Origin: Atriophallophorus winterbourni
Taxonomy: Eukaryota; Platyhelminthes; Trematoda; Plagiorchiida; Microphallidae
Reading direction: 5' to 3'
Assembly (NCBI GenBank): GCA_013407085.1
Contig: JACCGJ010018528.1
Location: 1 to 64,000, forward strand
Length of the DNA: 64,000 nucleotides
Positions 10,110 through 23,600 of the stretch are shown here, piece after piece; the first letter of the stretch is position 1; every line of letters begins with the position of its first letter. The notes under the pieces are model-generated. The model searched no databases. It saw only the letters and a list, made by a program, of their open reading frames with translations, and was not told where the DNA came from. The position numbers and the translations under genes were made by a program.

Positions 10110-11570
10110 TGGGTTCTGTCTCGCGAATTCGACCTACGACAATGCTCATGATAGAAAAATCTGTCGTCACTGTTTTATTTTTGATGATCGACTTCGCTCA
10201 AGGTGACATATGGCTTGTAAACGTCAGATTAAATCATGGAAAATTTGTAATGCGAGACCTGAACCTATTACACAGACGTATATGCGACAAGTTCTCAACT
10301 GGATCACCTTTTAGAACAGTCTGAATTATCGGGTTGTGCTTTGTTTCTGGCTAGTTGAAAGGTTTTTCTTTGACTCTGTAATCGGCCAAGGTACATGCGG
10401 CTGAAGCGATCAAGTACACGTATTAAAACGGTTTTGAGCAATTAGCGATACTTGTTTGCCGACCGATATCCCAGTGGTTTGTGTTAACCGAACTGGTACG
10501 GTAACGCGAGCACATTTTGCTCTCAGCGAAAACCGTTTGCGAAGCACTCGCCGAACTATTCTGCTCTTACGTGTATCTCACGATCACATTGTGTTTTGTG
10601 ATTTCGTGATGGTTTAGCCATCGATTACTCACGAATCACCGAATTGTATTTCCACGGATATACCGCTCATAATCAAAATGGAAGATGGGATTCTACCTTT
10701 TCTGATTATCCATATACCAAGGCAAGTTCGCACCAGTGAATCGCGCAATTCCCTTATGTCAACTGCCCCATCTCTGTTTTTGACAGACCCTGTATAAGTA
10801 ACGTGATGCCTGCGAAGGGCACCACCGAACGTGCAACTTTGATGTCTGAATCCAAGATTTAATTTTACAAAATCCATCTGAAGCACAAGCTTGAGCCCAA
10901 GTAAATTTCCACAGGTGAGGTGTAACCCTGTCAGGTGCTCAGGGACCGACGGTGGAACTCCAACATGCAGCTTATTGCTGGTAGTCATCACTTGCGCACG
11001 GCGACTAAGCAAACGTAACGGTACGGTAGCGAGGTATGCATGCCTTTCATGTGCCTGGATTTATTGACTTCCAGGTCACATCTAAATTGACTTACCCTCA
11101 CTGTCCTAGTACCAATGAAATCAAATATTAACAGTTAATCAGCTTTAAATGAGACACCAGGTTAGCATGCATTAAGAACAGCCCACTGAACCTAATCGTA
11201 CTGCATCGATGACTGCATCAGAAACGGGTTGTGATGTGTAACTGCTGCGAATGTGAGCACTCCCTCGATTAGTCATTTCCATTTAATCGATCGATTGACT
11301 TAGGTCCTCTGTGGATTGGTCTATCAACCAATCCGATTATCTGTGTCTTCCGAGTGCAGCTTTGTTTAGATCGCATACTAGTATTGCATTGTATTGACAA
11401 TCCGTCATGCTGCTCACATATACTCACGTTAAGTTGGGTCAAGTGACGAATCACTATTTATATGAAGTTGGAAAACGATGAGTGAGTAAACATGAACCAC
11501 GTTTCTAATTGATCATTGATTGCAATCCTTTAATTCTTAAGAGGCGACATCCATCGGTTTGAACTATCGT
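10110..11570. other. Intergenic region between the two convergent genes
   Basis: No coding signal I trust. Frames at 10629-11012 and 11269-11454 (-) lack family features. This is where the 3' ends of PARL and the RapGAP gene face each other. Confidence 0.4.
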
Positions 11571-11575
11571 ATGCT

Positions 11576-11614
11576 CTAACATTCGAATGAAGAATGTTCG
11601 AATTGATCAATGAA
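11576..11614 (-). CDS. SIPA1L: Candidate last exon of the RapGAP gene
   Basis: After an 84-bp intron with acceptor ccttactactcag, twelve codons (FIDQFEHSSFEC) continue the helical pattern to a TAG stop. ATTAAA (11529-11534, minus strand) lies about 40 bp beyond and could be the poly(A) signal. A more distant last exon cannot be excluded. Confidence 0.4.
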   Translation of the reverse strand, partial: FIDQFEHSSFEC

Positions 11615-14600
11615 CTGAGTAGTAAGGCCGATTGTGAATAACATAAACATGAAACTCCTATGAAATATGCACCTGCAAACTATTGGTTTCGCACTCACGT
11701 GATCTAGCTGTACGTTCAGCTCTTCCAACTGCTTTCGCAATTCCTCCGTCTCTAGACTTCCGCTCTCGGAACCGATTGTAGACCGAAAACTTCGACGCGG
11801 GCTTTGTGAACTGCGTAGCTCTGGGAGGAATTCGCTTGTGGTGAATTCGAATCTGGGAAAAAATGAATGTTGGTAATCTTACGGCATTCACTGACGAAAG
11901 AGTATTCGCAATCTTAGTGTCAGAAAGTTACGTATCCTTTAAATTTATGACATTCATTCTTGCGTCAAACGCGTTTGTCGGTAACTAGAAAGCTGCAGAT
12001 CGGTATCAAATTCCATTACTATATTAAATACGATTGACAATACACCATTTTCCGCTTAAAACGTATTTTATGAGACTGCCGGTTATTGACACGTTCCGTG
12101 CAGCGATTACCATTGTAGATTTAACCAATTTTTTACCCGAGTGGTGATATTGCGCTGCGTCGCTGATGTATGACATCTTTACTTATCCCCTGCGTGCGGC
12201 GAGAATTTCATCTTGGAAATTGAATATAACATTGTAAGAACCCTATATAACAGTGGCATAGAAATATAACTTTGTTTACCGCTTTTCCACTGTTTCGAGG
12301 CTCACTGAAACTGATCTTACTTTCTCCACCTGATGATGGCAAACAGCCTGAAATCGGTAGTGGTGTGTAAGGGATGGGGATGTGAGCACCACAATACTTT
12401 GGTCTTTGATATGCGCCTCGAGCGCTTGGCCAGGAATCGCTTTGTGATTGTGTATTTGAACATCGTGGTTCTTTGTAAGAACCCTATATAACAGTGGCAT
12501 ACAAATATAACTTTGTTTACCGCTTTTCCATTGTTTCAAGGCTCACTGAACCTGATCTTACTGTCTCCACCTGACAATGGCAAACAGCCTGAAACCGGTA
12601 GTGGTGTGTAAGGGATGGGGATGTGAGCACCACAATACTTTGAATATAACATTGTTATGTTCTTTGTAAATAAGACACTCAACCAAGTCGATCTCAAAAT
12701 TCACTGTCCACGAATGTAGAATGCCCAAAAGTCTATTGATCTTAAAATTACGATTTATTTACCCGTATCGCGAAATCAACTACAACAGAGTGAGCATGAA
12801 ATCGAATGTGTCGGTCGATAATTGTTGTAAGTTGGAATGCTTTCACGAATCAATATTAGTGACCAATTTCGGCCTAATCAATGATTCGTTAGGAGCAGTG
12901 TCTCCTAACACCTCCCCATTTTAACTTGATTGCCACACGACTTCAGTATCGGATCCACTTGCAGTGGACTAACTTAGATTCTTAGCCTTTTGACCATTTT
13001 CTCTGGAGGCACTCTGTCGCTTGTGACACGGGAAGTTGTAGTTCATTTGCACATATCGCATTTGGGACATTAAAATAATTTGGTAAAAATTTCAAAGCAA
13101 TCAGCTGGTAGGTTTGTGAAGTTTAAAAGTGTTGTGTCTCAGATTCTTCCTTAACGCTTTTTCAGCAAAAGTACGGTACTGGTAGAAGTTTTCCGACTGA
13201 CCCAACCCCTCTTTGAAGATCGCCTTTGTAATTTCTCTCCTGAAGGCGTGATTTTTTCGTTACCACTACCACCGGTTCACTATTGGGTCCATTCTGTTCA
13301 ACTTGAGCTGGATCCCGCTTTTGTTCGCAATTCGCTAACATTTTATCGTGCTGGATATCCGATCAATATTCGGGTCGTGGTTGAGTTGGATTATAACGCA
13401 CAACAAACAATGAAGACAGTTCACCGAGCATTTCTTGATCTCGTCAAAGGTGAAAGAGTCGTGTGCCTTCAGCAATAAAAAATTGTGTGCATTTCATGTT
13501 CCATCGTCCCAGTGTTCTCAGCTGCAAGCGCGTTTTCCAACCGTCATCAGTAGCAACAAAATCGGATTGAAATATATTTAAAATCTCCTGAACCGGGATT
13601 TGATTGTAAGGCCGTTTTCCAAGTCATAATGGAAGGTGCTATTGCCGAATAAATCTATTGAGAAATTTCGCGATTGTCTTCTCTTCTGGTGATTTAATAT
13701 TCTGATTTTTTACATCGCTTCCACCAGGAGTGAGCACTAGTTTTATAGCATACAGAATCGATCTTTCTAGAATGTCCATACTGATTGTAAACATTAATCA
13801 AACTCCAAAGCGGACAATGAGTTGTAATGTTTTTCGTGATCAATAGTAGTCCCCAATTTCGGGCTAATCAAAGATTTAGGATTTATTCATTAGGAGCAGT
13901 GTCTCCTAACATTGCCAACATATATGAATGTGGGCGCAGTGCAGAACCGATAATTGTTTAATCGGGTGCCGGTACAGGAGGTTATCCTGATAAATCACAT
14001 GTAGTCGTCTAAGCATCACTACGGCAGAACAGTTGATAATTCTTCTCAGGGGTGTACTTTTACACCTTGATTCTGGGATTTTTATTGATCCTCGGGGTCA
14101 CAACGGCTAATGCAAATCCCACACTCACAATTGAATTGTCGTCGTCACTTCTTCGCTGTTCGTGTATGCTTCTTGTGGAATAGCTTGCCGACAGATATTG
14201 TTACCTCAGCGAATGAGCACATTTTTAAACAAAGGTTACGAAACCTTATGTTGAGAACTACTGCGTTGGCCCCTACATATTGATGTCTATATTTTTTAAC
14301 GCACGGAACTACCGTCCATCCAAAGATTCTTTTCCCTCAGTCTGTGTCGCCATTGAGGATTATTTTTGCTCCACCTATGAAGAACACGGATATGATCATA
14401 CAAGTAACGATTTTTTAAGTTTTTTATACGTATATCCTATGGTACTGTACAGCAATTTGCTTTTTTTAACCATGAATCTTGAAACAGCATATAATCTATG
14501 AATACTCAGGTTTAAAATCGCTACCGACAATAGTCAAAAAACAACTGTGATTGTCTTTTACCGATTCCAGTTGGTGAACGTGTTTGTGTGGAAAAACCGG

Positions 14601-17600
14601 AATTCTATTCAAAAATCACCGAGTGGTGTTTAAGTTTACGCTTTATTACCATAAACACTTGACTGTTATTGAGGTTCTTAACTGCTCCGCTTCAATTTTA
14701 CACTATTGGGCTGTATGAACTATAGACCAACAAACTGCTATGTCAATAAAAAATATAATTTTGATTTTCACTTACTGGGGCATTCGTTTCGAGGATCTGA
14801 GTTGGTGAACTTCTTGACAATCAGGCCGCCACGCTTGATCAGCACAATTTTCTGAGGGAATCCTGGTCCGAGACCATGGATGCTTTTAAAATAAGGCATT
14901 AAGTCATCAACATCAGAGACAGCATTACACCGGTAGCGTGTAACTGTGATTCAACCATGAAAAAAGTAAAATCACCAAAATGGGGAAGGGTGGGACTTCA
15001 AAAGCTATGGATTCTGTAGACTGGGATGACGTGCCTACACCTCGAATGGAACATCCCTGCAATCAAGCTTTGTTTACGAAATGTATCTATTAGGCTGTCG
15101 TTGTTAGACTAAGATTGACTGTAAATTGAGCGTAATGGTTTACTTTGCTCCTTTGTGTTGATCAATAGCAATAAGTTGACATGACTGTAGGTTAATCTGG
15201 AAATGGCAGGTGGATCTCAACCCGCGTGAGTTCTCCCTCTCCTTTTGAGTGCACTCATTTGTGGAACATCCCATCATGGAGATGGTTTCAGTCAATAAAA
15301 CCGTTCTGTACACTTATCCAGGGCTTCACTAGTGATTATAATGTAAGCTGCGCGTGATATTGCATCCGAGATTGTCTCTACATAATTGGAAACGAAGTAG
15401 TGGCCTCTTTTTGATCATTAAAACTCTACATTTTTCAATTAGTACAATTCGGAGATTGCTTTGGAACAATTCAGTTAACAGTGGCGTTCGTTATACTGTA
15501 TTCTCGGTTGCATAGCTGCTATCATCTTTTGAATATGCTTCATTTCAAAATCTCTTCGAATATATCACAGACCACTTCAGAGTTGAAATTCTACACCAAA
15601 GCTGGGTGCATGTGTGTCACCTGATATACGATCTAATCGTTTAGACGGGAATCTAGAACTTTTCACATGTATTGACGTCGAATTCAATTCAATTTAATGG
15701 TCTAAAAAGCACATAGCTTTACAAAAACCACAGAATAATATGCGAATTACAAATAACATAGGTAGTAAAATGGGATTTGTTTGCCTACTGATCAGTTCAG
15801 GAATCACGTAAAAATACATAGAGCAGAAATTGTTTTCAACCGGTTTGATAGGGTAAATATGTATAGTTTACTTCGATGCATAATTCGTCATCATGTGGTA
15901 TTTGTCGAACTGATAGATTTTCTGCCCAAAAATTTCCGAAACGCTAAACTTAAGTGGAAGCACTCAAGCTGGGTTGCTCTTTATGTATCTTGGCTAGTTT
16001 GCGAGTTGCGTAATGTCAATAATACCGTACAGGAGACCAGCTATTAAGCAGATGAAACAACTCTGCTCCTTGAATGCTAACTTGAAATTAAATGATTAGT
16101 TCCTAAGTCGGTCAATTACAAGTTCCTTTTGGTTTGATTCGCCAACACGCAATCTCAAAGACAGCTTCTTTGATGAATACTAAACCATTCATTCATTTTT
16201 TACACGAAATGAATTAAGATGCTATTTGCGTAATTGAAACATGTGTAACTCAATGTCGATACCGACTAGCGAGTAGCCTGATTTATCTATTTCTCATTGG
16301 TATCGGTGAGGCACATCAACTTTAGAGGTGATTGCTTTTTATATGCAACGACGAACCAGCGTCAACCTTGTCAACCTCTCTTCAAACTAACTATTGCGTT
16401 CAGCGATACAGTTAGTGAAACCGAAAAAAGCTATCGGATTGACTGGGTCTATTTTAACTGCGATCTCTCTTAAGGCGTTTATATTTCGTGGTTGCGGAAA
16501 CCTCTTTCTAATGTTGATTGTCCACCTGTTGCTATGTATTTATCAACGATACGTCATGGATGAAAGCATATAGTCCAGATTGAAGACCTTATCGTGAAGA
16601 CCATTATCTAGGTCGCACTGTTATTAAACCCGCCTCCTCCGAAAAAGATTTAGGCGTGATTATCCAATCAGACTTAGGAAACTCAATGCAATGTCGACTC
16701 GCTGCCAGCAAAGCTGAAAGCAATGTGGGTCTCCCCATAAGAGTCCTAGGTTCGTTTGACCCCAATATTGCCTGCAAATTGATATCAACCTAAATCCGTC
16801 CTCATATCGAATATGCTATACCGGCATGGGATCCTCGGTTGAAAAAAGATATTCAGCTATTGGAAACTCCACAACACAGAGCGACAAACCTCGTCATGGG
16901 ACTTTCTAATTATCCATATGAAATGAGACTTAAAATATTGAATTTGCATTCGGCTCAATACGACGGAAAACGAGGAGCACTAATATTTCATTTGGACAGT
17001 GCCTAATCAAACAAATCACCCTTGCAGTCGTTTGTTTAATCTTTCCCATAACACGCATCTGCGAGGTCACCAATCGAAACTTTAGAAACAGCACAGCAGG
17101 CTGAACTGCCGCAAATATGCATTTTCCGTTCGCAATCTGCAATTGTGGAACAGCTTACCTACTGACGTGGTACAATCGGGAACCATTGACGTTTTCAAGA
17201 AATCACTAGATATCCACATGGACAAGTATGTTTTTCACGTTTGACAATAATCTAACAATATTTTGATATTTTCTTACCATCCGACCCGATCTACATTTGT
17301 GGGTCGGTAAAAGATAGCTTTTTACCGGCCTATATCTTATGAATAAATTAAGCAACATGATTAAATTTTCAATCCTCATAATCCCGCTTAATGTAAGCTT
17401 GCCGACGAAACGGATTTACTTACATGTTTCAATAGATTTTGCTGGCATTCTGGAGTTGAAGAGCGAAAGGGACTGGTGGCTGAAGGGGAAGTCGGTGTCC
17501 ATAGGTTGCGACGAGAATTCAGCGAAGATTCCCAGTCACTTCGAGGGAGTCCTTGAATTCGATCTGTTTTTCGTCTTGATAAAATTTAGATGATACAATT

Positions 17601-20600
17601 TAGATGATGGGTTATATTCGTTTACAGTAAATAATTATCAGTGCACGTGATTGAAGCGTTTGGTCGTGTGAGTCTTATCAAACGCTGGCTTACACGTTCA
17701 CAAGATTCGGATCTGGGTAAACCACATTTCCCTATTCGAAACAAACGTGACAGACGACAAATCTCCTCTTAATTCTTACCTCTGTTGTAAGAGAAACGAC
17801 TGTTCTGGTCTAAAGCATAGCACACATGGGTGCAGTGCATTTCACATGTTCAACCAATATATCTTGTTCTCGCAATGCCAACGAATTTTTGATATGAATC
17901 TACATACCCATTCACGAAACTACCAACGGTTTAAAAATTATGCTTGCATTCAAATACGGACTATTAGGCCCATTGGTTTTACCCCATCTGCATGTGTTAG
18001 GACACGTAATAGAAGAGAATATAAGTAGCTCAGGATGAGGATGTTGTTAAGATGGTGTTCGTCGAGCTTGTGTCGTTGTTGTTGGACGTTACGTCATCGA
18101 GCTAGATGGCATCATCAGCAAAACTTCTGTCGAAGTTACTTATAATTTGTATTCTCGCGCTCGTCGGTTGTTCACTTTGGCTAAAATCTTCGCGTTAACC
18201 CAATCGAATTGGTAGCCGGATTGATCAACATGGTGTTGTGTGTTCGCTGAGTTTGCATTGTAACAGTAGGACGTTTCGTCATCAAGCGAGATGACATCGT
18301 CAGCTGAACTTCTTGCGAAGTGTTCGTAACCATCGTGTTTTCTGATTTTATACGCTGACCATTCTGTTTATTTCCTCGTCATTGGTTGTTCTCAAGATCA
18401 CGCGGCTTAATGTTCGGTTCCTAATTGGCCCATACATGTCGTCCAATTGAACGTGTTGTGGAGTGCCACGCCTCGAGGAATTCCCGTATGTGGCGCCTGC
18501 GTCCTCTTGCAATGACTCTGGTTCCTTTCCAGTTGACTTGGTGTCCTTCTTGGTCGACGTGAATTGATAGTAACGATTTGTAATCGTGCCTCTTTACCGC
18601 TGATTGGTGTTCACTCAGTCTGGTACCCAGCCTCCTTCCTTGAAAGAAGAAGACAAAACATACGTGGTTTACAAAATTCCATGTGCGGATTGTGAGATGC
18701 ATTACGTGGGACAAACTGGAAGGAGGCTGGGTACCAGACTGAGTGAACAATAATCAGCGGTAAGGAGGCACGATTACAAATCGTTACTATCAATTCACTT
18801 CGTCCAAGAAGGACACCAAGACAACTGGAATGGAACCAGAGTCATAGCAATGGGACGCACGCGCCACATACGGGAATTCCTCGAGGCGTGACACTCCACA
18901 ACGCGGTCATTGAATCAACAGGTTCAATTGGACGACATATATGGACCAATGAGGAACCGAACATCAAGCCACGTGACCTTGAGAACAACCAATGACGAGG
19001 AAATAAACAGACGGTCAGCGTATAAAATCAGAAAACACGACGGTTACGAACACTTCGCAAGAGGTTTAGCTGACAATGTCATCTAGCTTGATGACGAAAC
19101 GTCCTACTGTTACAATGCCAGCTCAGCGAACACACAACATCCAATCCCTGAGCTACAAGTATTCGCTTCAATGATCAACATGGTGTTTTCGTACAGTTAA
19201 CCAGTCTTTTGCCTAGCTTGCAACCGGTTTGCCCGAAATAGTTTTTCTCGCAATCTCCGAACGTAATCGTGTAGACAATATTTGATTGTTGTTTTTTGAC
19301 AACTTTGTATTGTTGAAGTGATTGCGTAATGTTGACGCGAGTTTGTGCGCGATTTCTATCCAAAATGACCGAAGGACACGAGCGTCTATTACTGATGTAT
19401 TCTGTACATACGGAAGAGCACGTGTAACCCTGTTTGCATAGTTTATTTTATGGGTACGGTTGAACTTGTTCCGCATTACGAAGATTCTTGTGTATTCATT
19501 CATATAAACACTTCGAACATCGTGGTTCTTTGTAAAAACCCTATATAACAGTGGCATACAAATATAACTTTGTTTATCGGTTTTCCACCGTTTCAAGTCT
19601 CACTGAACCTCATCTTACTGTCTCCACCTGATGACAGCTAACAGCCAGAAACCGGTAGCGGTGTGTAAGGGATGAAGATGTGAGCACCACGATACATTGG
19701 ACTTTGAACAGTTATTCATATTATTGTCTTCCTAGTACCCGTAAACTGCAATGTGTTGCTGCTGTTTTTGAATAGGATTCAAACGCAGCTGCGTTTAGGG
19801 CTGGTCGCAGGCTTGCAGTGGAAGTTCATGATTTGATCCGCGTGCGTATTCTTTCTGTAGACGCTGGTTTCCAAACGTTATTCGCTTGTTTGTCTCCCTT
19901 GAACGTCCGGGAATACTAGGCAGCCGTTATCTTCATTTTCACTGGTAATTTGGATCACCTGAATACACAGTTCAGTAGTCGATGCGATTCGTCCAGTTCA
20001 GTTCTTTTCCTGATCAAAATGGTGTCGTTCGCATAGCGGCCGTAATATCGGTAGAGCGATCCGTTCTAAACGTTGCATGACTACTTCGGTAATTAGGCTT
20101 GGAATCGGTTATACCATTGGTGTTCCTCGAATCTGCTCGTAGATTTTACCATTGAACTTGAACTTGGGTTAAGATTCAAGATTCAAGAATTTATGGTATA
20201 AAAAAACTCGTAGCTATACAACACCACAGGATATTCGTATAAGGACAATAAATATATATACAAAATAAATTGAGTCATTAGGAAGATCGACAGTTTTGTA
20301 GTTACAAAAATGTCATGTATTGTCGCTGTATGATGAAAAAAATTATTCGGTTGGAAAAGATCATGTTATATAAACGGGATGTAGGGTGGAATTACTACGC
20401 ATAAATATATCCAATTTGTTCCTGAAAATCCTTTCACTAGATGATTGGACAACATCTGACGGTAGGGAGTTCCATAAGAAACAAACGCGCCTCAAAGGCG
20501 CACCCTCTGAGGTATCTATTTCGCCTCCGGTCAAGCCATGTCACACGTACTCACCCATTGGCATTTGATATTCCACATTCCCACCGGAACTGCCGTCGGT

Positions 20601-23600
20601 TCTTCTATTCGGTGCGCGTTTGTTTTCTTATGGAACTTCCTACCGTCAGATGTTGTCCAATCATCTAGTGAAAGGATTTTCAGGAACAAATTGGATATAT
20701 TTATGCGTAGTAATTCCACCCTACATCCCGTTTATATAACATGATCTTTTTCCAAACGAATAATTTTTCATCATACAGCGACAATACATGACATTTTTGT
20801 AACTACAAAACTGTCGATCTTCCTAATGACTCAATTTATTTTGTTCGACAAACCCCTGACGGAGAACGAACACGGAATTCTCACACGCGGCCTCAACTTC
20901 AATTTGAAGGACGACTATCATACTGAATTCATAGCTGATTTTGAGTCAATACTGAAATCTCACACCTTAACAAAAGGCGCACAAGAAGAAGTCCACCAAA
21001 GAATTGTACCTGTACTCATCAACAATTTGAAACATAACACACTCAATTAGCAGGAAATCAAAGTTTTGAACAGATTTAAACAAGACCGCAACATAGTTAT
21101 CTTCCCAACCGACAAAGGAAGAACTACTGTGGTAAAGAACAAGGCAGGTTATATCGAGAAGGCTGAACAGCTACTTTAACATACAAACAAATGAACGTCG
21201 AGCTGACCAAATGATTCGAAGACAAAATCAACGCAACTTTAGAAAACTTAAACTTTATGGGACAATTGAATGAAATGGAACAAACATGAATAAAGCCAGA
21301 AGACTCCACTATACCGAGATTGTACGGATTACCCAATATTCAGAAACAGAATATTTCATCACGCTCGATAGTTTCCGTGAGAGGTGGACTGAATTACAAG
21401 TTATCCGAGGAACTGCGATGAAGACTGTTATACCTTGTAATAGACTCGGAACACGCATTCAACTCTGCAGAACAATTCCCCCAGAAATTGAAGAATATGA
21501 AAATCAATGAAAATGAAATAATGGTTTCTTTCGACGCAACATCGTTATTCACATCAATCGGCCAAACCCTCGTAAAGAAGATCATATCAACGTTCTGTTA
21601 GCTTCCTTCGGTCGATGTCGACCATGGATGTACATCACAATCGCACAATGTTTTTCATGTTTCACAACTTTTCAAACGACTAAACAGTCCGATTCGGGAG
21701 GAACAATTTCTCGTGAGCGCTCGCAACGATAGACAGTGCTCGGTCGTTGGGCGTCAGTTGCACGCCGGCGACGTGATCTGCGTTCAGCAGTCAAGAGCTG
21801 CATCTGCTCCTCCCCAGCTTGCAGACGACGCTGAACACAATGCCTCTAATGTGAGCGGTCAAGAGCAAGTTCTACACAAATCGCGACGTCAATGCCAAGA
21901 ACTTTCATATCTATTTTGCAAACGTGTTTATACCGCAAGTGCGATCTGCACAACAGTCAATTCACCATAGAGTAGATCTTTCGGAATACGATCATTTTTC
22001 ATTCTGTAGACGTGGCCAAGCCACCGCAGGTGGCGCTGTGGTAGTACACAAGCTTTTGAAAGCACTTCAACATTAGTCAACTTTTTCATCCACGGTATGT
22101 TCGTAGATGGAAAGCATTCAGCTTGCGTACGTGTCTCGCGTGGGTGGTCCAGGTTTCATTGCCGTGCAGCAAAGCATTTAATACGCACGCGATGTATACC
22201 ACCATGTTTGTTTATACAGTCAACTTGCGGTGACCCCAAACACAAGAGTTCGGTCGGGTCAAAATAACAGCTGCTCTGCCAATCCGCTTATCAATTTCCA
22301 TGTCTAGCGAAAGGTTATCCGCTCCACGAAAAAGGATCTGACCAAAACGGTAATCGAGTATCACTATATATTTTGATGGAATTGTTCGAGCGGTGTGTAC
22401 AAACACTCCGAGTTCAATGGTAAAATCTATGACCAGATTCGAGGAATACCAATGGAATAACCGATTCCAAGCCTAATTGACGAAGTAGTCATGCAACGTT
22501 TAGAACGGATCGTCCTACCGATATTACGGCCGCTATGTGGACGACACCATTTTGATCAGGAAAAGAACTGAACTGGACGAATCGCATCGACTACTGAACT
22601 GTGTATTCAGGTGTTCCAAATTATCAGTGAAAATGAAGATAACGGCTACCTGGTATTCCCGGACGTTCAAGTGAGACGAACAAGCGAATAAAGTTTGGAA
22701 ACCAGCGTCTACAGAAAGAATACGCACGCGGATCAAATCTGAACTTCCACTGCAAGCCTGCGACCAGCCCTAAACGTAGCTGCGTTTGAACTCTATTCAA
22801 AAACAGCAGCAACACATTGCAGTTTTGGCACTAAATTGAACAGGTTTATTCTGTCATACTTGTACAACGATGGCTTACAAGTTCATAACTTGTTTATATA
22901 CAGAGCGTGGTTTTTAAAGTCAGCCTTTCCAATTCCTCCTCTCTTGGATCGTAATTTTGCTTAACCAATTTTAATATTCTGTTGAAGTAAATGATATCCA
23001 ATTTGTGGACTTCAGCTCAATACAGTTTAGTAAATCAACATGATTTATCGAATATAACCTTGTCCCAACGAGCAACCTTGTTTAAAGTTTGAGCTGCAAT
23101 GAAATTATTCGACCATGGAATGGCATATAGTGTAATCCAAAATAGATCTGCGTACTTGGAAGGCATTTTGAGCAATGCTGTTACACTTACAAAACCGCTT
23201 CAACTAACTTGTGATATTTCGTGCAAGCATTCGTGAGGAATTCATTTGGTGTATCTATTTTATTTGATTATTCTCAAGCTGCTGATATCTGTGCCCGCAT
23301 TTATTGTAAATTAATCTAGCTTATCCTTGTCATTGCTATCCTAAGTCGTTCTACATGTTGCAGGGCCGATACAAGTTAAGTCTGAATTTCTCAATTATAT
23401 TTTATAATCCATTGATGATTGTACTTGACAGACAGATGTGAAAAACGGGTTCACATTGATGTTAAGTTACTTGCCTGTTCAAAACGCCAAACTCGTAGCT
23501 TGTGCTTTGATTGCTGTCCAGCTCGTTATGTTTCAATAAACTTTCGCATCGCGATACACTTGATTTCCAAACTTCTTTTGCGTTTACTGTGCTTCGGAAC

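Noticed and set aside
11658..11891. 77-codon minus frame over RapGAP exon P
   Set aside because: It is out of phase. The correct frame, without ATG, encodes the coiled coil and fits both splice sites.
12230..12660. CRISPR-like or satellite array
   Set aside because: Only two long units without spacers; the same unit is dispersed at other loci, and the genome is animal.
23188..23255. Open minus stretch TPNEFLTNACTKYHKL before a GTAAGT
   Set aside because: The phase does not fit between exons M and N, and it looks like LINE debris.
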